Below the pieces are notes generated by a model. It saw only the letters and a program-made list of their open reading frames with translations, was not told the origin of the DNA and made no database searches. DNA of 64,000 nt, taken from NCBI GenBank assembly GCA_038531945.1, contig JBCBBH010000003.1:310001-374000 (forward strand), written 5' to 3'. Origin of the DNA: CALBPI01 sp038531945. Lineage in GTDB: Bacteria; Pseudomonadota; Gammaproteobacteria; Steroidobacterales; Woeseiaceae. Both the position numbers and the translations under genes were made by a program. Shown here piece by piece: positions 60,501 to 64,000 of the stretch. The stretch's first letter is position 1. Each line of letters starts with the position of its first letter.

Positions 60501-61095
60501 TGGTAGTGATGCCAGCACCAAGCGCGGACTCGGATTGGGTCTTGCGATCGTTCGTCGCATCGCAATGCTGCTTGACCATCCGATCGCGATGCGGTCGGTC
60601 CCCGGCAAGGGCAGTACCTTTGAACTCGTCGTGCCTTCAGCGCCAGCAGAGCTTGCTTCGTCGGTCGAGAACGAGTCCGACCAACCACCGTCCACAATCA
60701 TCAGCGAGCACGTGATCTGTGTCGACAACGAGCCGGACATACTCGATGCGATGCAGCGCCTGTTGAGTTCCTGGGGCGCCTTGCCGTCGGTTGCGACGGA
60801 TCTCGACGACGCGGTCGCTGCGGCGCTCGATGTCAGAAACTCAGCGCAACGTTGGCCTGCGATCCTGCTAGTCGACTATCAACTCGACGATGGTATGACC
60901 GGGCTTGAGGTGATCGACGCGATTCGGGTGGCGCTGGACTATGCTGTGCCCGCAGTGATTCTGACCGCGGACCATTCCGACGAGGTCGCCGCTGCCGTTC
61001 GCTCAGCGGGACATCGGATGCTTCATAAGCCGATCAAACCTGCGGCGCTGCGAGCCCTGATCAATAGCCTGATCGGCAATCGCTCTGCGGCCTAG
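57586..61095 (+). CDS. SSF-type transporter domain fused to PAS, histidine kinase and receiver (CrbS-like)
   Basis: I chose the TTG at 57586 behind the G-rich ribosome site (1169 residues); a GTG at 57550 is in the same frame. Residues of about 1-520 form a sodium/solute-symporter-like domain with 13 or so membrane segments. Then a PAS domain (about 639 on; LENMSQGVSVVDASQRLIGWNRRYLELM), HisKA with His808 in AAAAHDLLQPLNA, HATPase (LRRILQNFISNARRY, DTGSGIPEE) and a receiver from about 1046 with Asp1097 in LLVDYQLDDG. CrbS/MxtR-type sensors of this layout control acetate use through a LuxR-type regulator, here encoded beside acs. Confidence 0.9.
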   Translation: MLNAWLLFVVCVGYVGVLFAIARWGDRNLLRNRSARLRGIIYSLTLAVYCTSWTFYGAVGSAASTGWLYLPIYLGPLLVVLLAWPMFERIIAISRRQRLTTIADFISARYGRSRALGVLVTLIATVGSVPYIALQLKAIITSFETVVVKTPALVSVIDPATLITAGLALFAIMFGARKVDVTEHHDGMMLAIAFESIVKLIAFLMIGAVAWWMLKSEGGVTDAAAASGTFAMDQLPETFLTQTLLAAAAIFCLPRQFHTAVVEARSDARTSLARWTFPLYLLLFSILVIPITLAGAGLFSASPVSPDGYVLAIPMQLDSPALTTFAFVGGFSAATGMVIVACVALSTMISNEIVLPLVVRFRPDAGIGTTDYPRLILNARRVAIVAIAFLGLAYFRLAGETAALASFGLLAFAAAAQFAPLMVLGAYWSGGHRLAALGGLAAGFTLWCYTLLLPAIVRSGVGSATWLDAGLFGWTALRPESLLFDLGWHPLTHGVVWSLGINILVFVGLSIAKRPSLIERSQAKTFVGLPNPLLEDTAATSPALLVSDLEALAARFVGSEHARRSFAELASRQDVADHGERPADMRALRFTEKLLSGAIGAASARVVVSTALRNSGSDISDVLMLLDETGEAIRFNRTLLEATLENMSQGVSVVDASQRLIGWNRRYLELMNYSEALVHVGQPIASLIRHNAKLGRFGDEPVEQAVNKRLALLRGGKPYTYESRFFDGKVIQIRGQPMTGGGYVTTYSDVTAFKDAERVLLESRDELERRVEARTVELHEAMAQVDTAREQAVRANRSKTHFLAAAAHDLLQPLNATKLFAALLQDSRHTMADEQQVLVERVASGLSSVESLLTALLDIAKLDTAAPTPKLEAFQVSELFRELETQFAPQFEDKGLVLRFAATKSWVRSDRALVRRILQNFISNARRYTTDGGVLVGCRRRSGKIALSVTDTGSGIPEEHHEAVFEEFRRLPGSDASTKRGLGLGLAIVRRIAMLLDHPIAMRSVPGKGSTFELVVPSAPAELASSVENESDQPPSTIISEHVICVDNEPDILDAMQRLLSSWGALPSVATDLDDAVAAALDVRNSAQRWPAILLVDYQLDDGMTGLEVIDAIRVALDYAVPAVILTADHSDEVAAAVRSAGHRMLHKPIKPAALRALINSLIGNRSAA

Positions 61096-61131
61096 TCGGA
61101 TAGTCGTGCGTCGACGATCAGCAACGCTCGA

Positions 61132-61797
61132 TCAAACCTCTCGAGCTAGCGCTGCTGGATCTGACACGGACAAACGCTGCACGACCAAGACTGCCTGGGT
61201 TCTGTTGCTCACGTCGAGCTTTCGAAACACTGCCGTGATGTGGGCTTTGATCGTCGCCTCAGACACGCTGAGCTCATAGGCGATTTGCTTGTTCAGCAGA
61301 CCCTCGCTCAACATCATGAGCACGCGAAATTGATGGGGCGTCAACGTGCGTACGGCTGCCGCTGCAGCTTGCTCTTCAGGGTCGACATCCGAGCTATCCA
61401 GATCGGCGTTTTGCGGCACACACAACTCGCCGTTCATGACACTGCGAATGCCTTCCTCTATCGTTGCGATCGGCGATGACTTTGAAATGAAGCCGCTCGC
61501 ACCGTGTTGCATCGCCCGGCGCACGACGCGAGGGTCGTCCGCCGCCGAGACGATAACGGTCGGCAGCGTGTCGTAATGGCTGCGCACGTAGGCGAGCGCC
61601 GAGAAGCCACTGACACCGGGCATATTCAAGTCGAGGAGCAACAGGTCCGCATCCGGGTGCTGACCGAGCGCGGTTTGCAAAGATTCCAGGCTGTCCGCCT
61701 CGACGATGCTGGCATCCGTTACGCTGTTTCGGATCGCGTGTATCAGCGCCTCCCGAAACAGCGGGTGGTCATCTGCGACAATGAACGTAGCGGAAAT
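61132..61797 (-). CDS. LuxR/FixJ-type response regulator (CrbR/ErdR-like), ATT start
   Basis: The receiver domain begins FIVADDHPLFREALI and has Asp56 in LLLLDLNMPG and Lys in FISKSS; the C-terminal LuxR-type helix-turn-helix is LTPHQFRVLMMLSEGLLNKQIAYELSVSEATIKAHITAVFRKL. No ATG, GTG or TTG lies in frame before the receiver; the first TTG would cut it after residue 40. The only start compatible with the fold and with a GGGAG ribosome site is the ATT at 61797, giving 221 residues. It lies 13 bases after the acs stop, so it is cotranscribed. It should be activated by the sensor kinase encoded tail to tail with it. Confidence 0.85.
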   Translation of the reverse strand: MSATFIVADDHPLFREALIHAIRNSVTDASIVEADSLESLQTALGQHPDADLLLLDLNMPGVSGFSALAYVRSHYDTLPTVIVSAADDPRVVRRAMQHGASGFISKSSPIATIEEGIRSVMNGELCVPQNADLDSSDVDPEEQAAAAAVRTLTPHQFRVLMMLSEGLLNKQIAYELSVSEATIKAHITAVFRKLDVSNRTQAVLVVQRLSVSDPAALAREV

Positions 61798-61810
61798 TGT
61801 TCTCTCCCGG

Positions 61811-63751
61811 TCAGCGATTCATTCGATTCTCGATCAGATCGTCAACCACCCCGGGGTCGGCGAGCGTCGATGTATCACCAAGGTTGCCGAAATCGTCTTC
61901 AGCGATCTTCCGCAAGATACGCCGCATTATTTTCCCGGATCGGGTTTTTGGTAACCCTGGCGCCCACTGAATCAGGTCGGGCGTTGCGATAGGCCCAATC
62001 TCCTTGCGTACCCATTTTCGCAAGTCGTCCATCAGCTCATCGCTCGGTTCGCACCCATCCATCAACGTGACGTAGACATAGATGCCTTGGCCCTTGATGT
62101 CGTGCGGGTAGCCAACAACGGCCGCTTCGGCCACGGCATCATGTGCGACTAGCGCGCTTTCGACCTCGGCGGTGCCCATGCGGTGCCCGGAGACATTAAG
62201 TACGTCGTCGACCCGGCCGGTAATCCAGTAATAACCGTCTTCGTCGCGTTGCGCACCATCGCCTGTGAAATACGCGCCTTCGAACGTGCTGAAGTAGGTG
62301 TCGATGAATCGCTGGTGATCGCCATAGACCGTGCGCATCTGTCCGGGCCAGCTATCGGTCAAGATCAGGTTCCCAGAGGTTGCGCCGTGCTGGATCGTGC
62401 CCTCGCTGTCCACGATCGCGGGTTGTACCCCGAAAAACGGCCGGGTCGCACTGCCCGGTTTCAAAGGTGTTGCGCCGGGGAGTGGCGAGATCAGAATGCC
62501 ACCGGTTTCGGTCTGCCACCACGTGTCCACGATCGGGCATCGCCCGTCGCCGACGACGCCGTGGTACCACTCCCACGCCTCGGGATTGATGGGTTCACCA
62601 ACCGACCCCAACAGTCGCAACGAACTGCGGTCGGTTTTCTCGACCAGTTCGTTACCTTCGCGCATCAATGCACGGATGGCCGTCGGCGCGGTATAGCAAA
62701 TGTTGACTTGATGCTTGTCGCAGACTGCCCAGAGGCGGCTGGCATCCGGGTAAGTCGGCACCCCTTCGAACATCAGTGTTGTCGCACCGTTCGCGAGCGG
62801 GCCGTAGACGATGTAGCTATGCCCGGTGACCCATCCCACGTCGGCGGTGCACCAGTAGATATCACCCGGTTGGTAGTTGAACACGTAGCGGAATGTGGTG
62901 GCCGCGTAGACCAAATAGCCGCCCGTTGTGTGCAGCACACCTTTGGGCTTCCCGGTGGAGCCTGATGTGTAGAGGATGAACAGAGGGTCTTCCGCATTCA
63001 TCGACTCTGGAGGGCAGTTGCTGTCGACGGTCTTGTCCGCTTCATGCAGCCAGACGTCTCGACTCTCGTCCCACGCGACCTCGCCGCCGGTGTTCTTGAC
63101 GACAAGCACTTTCTCGAGGGTCGTCACGCCGTCAATTTTTGCGGCTGCGTCGACGTTGTCTTTCAGTGCGATCGTGCGACCGCCGCGACGCCCTTCGTCG
63201 GCGGTGATCACAACATTCGATTCGCAGTCGATGATGCGCCCGGCCAGTGCGTCCGGCGAGAAACCCCCGAACACCACCGAATGCACGGCGCCGATTCGGG
63301 CACAGGCCAACATGGAGATTGCGGCTTCCGGGATCATAGGCATGTACAGCGTGACCCGGTCGCCTTTCTTGACACCAATTGCCTTCAGCACATTCGCGAA
63401 ACGGCAAACACGCTCGTGCAGTTCACGATAAGTGATGTGCTCGTCCGTTGCCGGATCGTCGCCCTCCCAGATAATCGCAGTCTGGTCGGCCTTATCGGCG
63501 AGATGGCGATCCACGCAATTGGCGCAGACGTTGAGTTCGCCGTCTTCGAACCAGCGAATGTGGAGGTCCGACTTATCGAAAGAGACATCCTTGATCTTAG
63601 TGAAGGGATTGATCCAGTCGATACTTCCCGCGTGCTCGGCCCAAAATCCTTCGTTGTCCTCGACAGACCGTTGGTACATCCGCTCGTATTCGGACTCATC
63701 GACAAGTCCGTGACTTCGATAGTAATCAGGTACCGGATAGGTATGAGTCAT
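61811..63751 (-). CDS. acs: acetyl-CoA synthetase
   Basis: Start at 63751 gives 646 residues, the normal Acs length. The AMP-forming signature is LFILYTSGSTGKPKGVLHTTGGYL; further motifs are WWQTETGG, YFTGDGAQRDEDGYYWITGRVDDVLNVSGHRMGTAEVE and the acetylatable Lys in PKTRSGKIMRRILRK. It makes acetyl-CoA from acetate, ATP and CoA in the cytoplasm. It precedes the response-regulator gene in one operon. A palindrome of the same form as that before the symporter operon lies 98-113 bases upstream. Confidence 0.97.
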   Translation of the reverse strand: MTHTYPVPDYYRSHGLVDESEYERMYQRSVEDNEGFWAEHAGSIDWINPFTKIKDVSFDKSDLHIRWFEDGELNVCANCVDRHLADKADQTAIIWEGDDPATDEHITYRELHERVCRFANVLKAIGVKKGDRVTLYMPMIPEAAISMLACARIGAVHSVVFGGFSPDALAGRIIDCESNVVITADEGRRGGRTIALKDNVDAAAKIDGVTTLEKVLVVKNTGGEVAWDESRDVWLHEADKTVDSNCPPESMNAEDPLFILYTSGSTGKPKGVLHTTGGYLVYAATTFRYVFNYQPGDIYWCTADVGWVTGHSYIVYGPLANGATTLMFEGVPTYPDASRLWAVCDKHQVNICYTAPTAIRALMREGNELVEKTDRSSLRLLGSVGEPINPEAWEWYHGVVGDGRCPIVDTWWQTETGGILISPLPGATPLKPGSATRPFFGVQPAIVDSEGTIQHGATSGNLILTDSWPGQMRTVYGDHQRFIDTYFSTFEGAYFTGDGAQRDEDGYYWITGRVDDVLNVSGHRMGTAEVESALVAHDAVAEAAVVGYPHDIKGQGIYVYVTLMDGCEPSDELMDDLRKWVRKEIGPIATPDLIQWAPGLPKTRSGKIMRRILRKIAEDDFGNLGDTSTLADPGVVDDLIENRMNR

Positions 63752-63848
63752 GTAGCTTGCCCCCTGTCTCAATGACGCGGCCGGACGACGCGTCTTAGCT
63801 CATTCGTTGCCCCGATCATAGCCGGTTCGGTCGCTAACACCAGTGACA

Positions 63849-63864
63849 TTAGACCAAGGTCTAA
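63849..63864. promoter_or_regulatory. palindrome TTAGACC-AA-GGTCTAA upstream of acs
   Basis: Perfect 7-base arms flank AA. It shares GACYWWRGTC with 57381-57392. It is placed 98-113 bases before the acs ATG and 79-94 bases before the divergent partial gene, a fit position for a LuxR-type activator site. Confidence 0.6.
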
Positions 63865-63942
63865 CGCGAGCTCGCGATATTCGCGTCTCATCGCGCGTCC
63901 ACTCGGGTACTGTTATCAATATCGGGGATTTCAGGTTGGCGC

Positions 63943-64000
63943 ATGAAAGAGCTTCCGGATATCGAGCGGTTTTTGAGCACAGCGGCCGGCTTTGACGTAC
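63943..64000 (+). CDS. N-terminus of a gene cut by the window end, possibly DUF294/CBS-type protein
   Basis: The ATG at 63943 opens 19 codons reading MKELPDIERFLSTAAGFDV to the window end. The 'I-R-FL....-FD' opening resembles the cyclic-nucleotide-like/CBS/nucleotidyltransferase (DUF294) proteins that are frequently encoded beside acs and its symporter. The segment is too short for certainty. Confidence 0.5.
   Translation, partial: MKELPDIERFLSTAAGFDV

Overview
The window looks like a chromosomal segment of a free-living, aerobic gammaproteobacterium. The signs are a CIRCE-controlled groES-groEL operon, a birA-coaX-SPOR-tRNA(Thr) block, a TIGR02001-type outer-membrane protein, TonB-dependent receptors, an NhaA antiporter and an acetate (acs) locus with an SSF-type sensor kinase. 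I cannot name a genus; a Xanthomonadales/Woeseiales-like relative is a guess from family content. Most of the DNA is GC-rich. The stretch of about 23-29 kb is visibly richer in A+T and uses less biased codons, as expected of acquired DNA.

Layout. 0-4 kb: an outer-membrane barrel protein, a Fur-box-controlled methyltransferase/HugZ-like pair with a TonB-receptor stub behind it, and an azurin lipoprotein on an alanine-rich repeat stalk. 4-12 kb: a trans-sulfuration PLP enzyme, a HAD-acyltransferase fusion and a monoglyceride-lipase-like hydrolase in one overlapping operon, then nhaA, a TlpA-like thioredoxin and dsbD on the other strand. 12-18 kb: groES-groEL and two tandem hybrid histidine kinases. 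18-23 kb: an ArsR/SdpI pair with a duplicated sdpI tail, an EamA transporter, plsY-birA-coaX-SPOR and tRNA-Thr(TGT). 23-29.4 kb: an accessory island beside the tRNA with a winged-helix gene plus HEPN-like gene cassette, an integrase stub, and a secreted FG-GAP-type protein with an adjacent lipoprotein and HEAT-like protein. 30-43 kb: two serine beta-lactamase-like hydrolases, an ECF sigma/anti-sigma/subtilase-lipoprotein/outer-membrane-protein circuit, a 1028-residue internally duplicated lipoprotein, a secreted protein and an MBL hydrolase. 43-49 kb: small membrane proteins, a DUF6940 protein, a macro-like/TIR fusion, FosA and an AraC regulator. 49-55 kb: SapC, tryptophan-halogenase-like enzyme and a TonB-dependent receptor. 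55-64 kb: DUF4212/sodium symporter, a giant SSF-PAS-HK-REC sensor, a LuxR-type response regulator and acs.

How parts work together. The sensor kinase, response regulator, acs and symporter form an acetate or short-acid uptake and activation module; the two uptake/activation promoters share a palindrome of form GACYWWRGTC that is probably the regulator's site. The ECF sigma, its one-TM anti-sigma and the subtilase lipoprotein are translationally overlapped, and the anti-sigma's outer domain looks like the protease's own prodomain, which suggests a protease-gated envelope-stress circuit. Two separate loci look like candidate defence systems: the HEPN/winged-helix pair beside the tRNA att-like repeat, and the macro-like/TIR fusion. 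All functional statements rest on reading motifs by eye; no database search was run.
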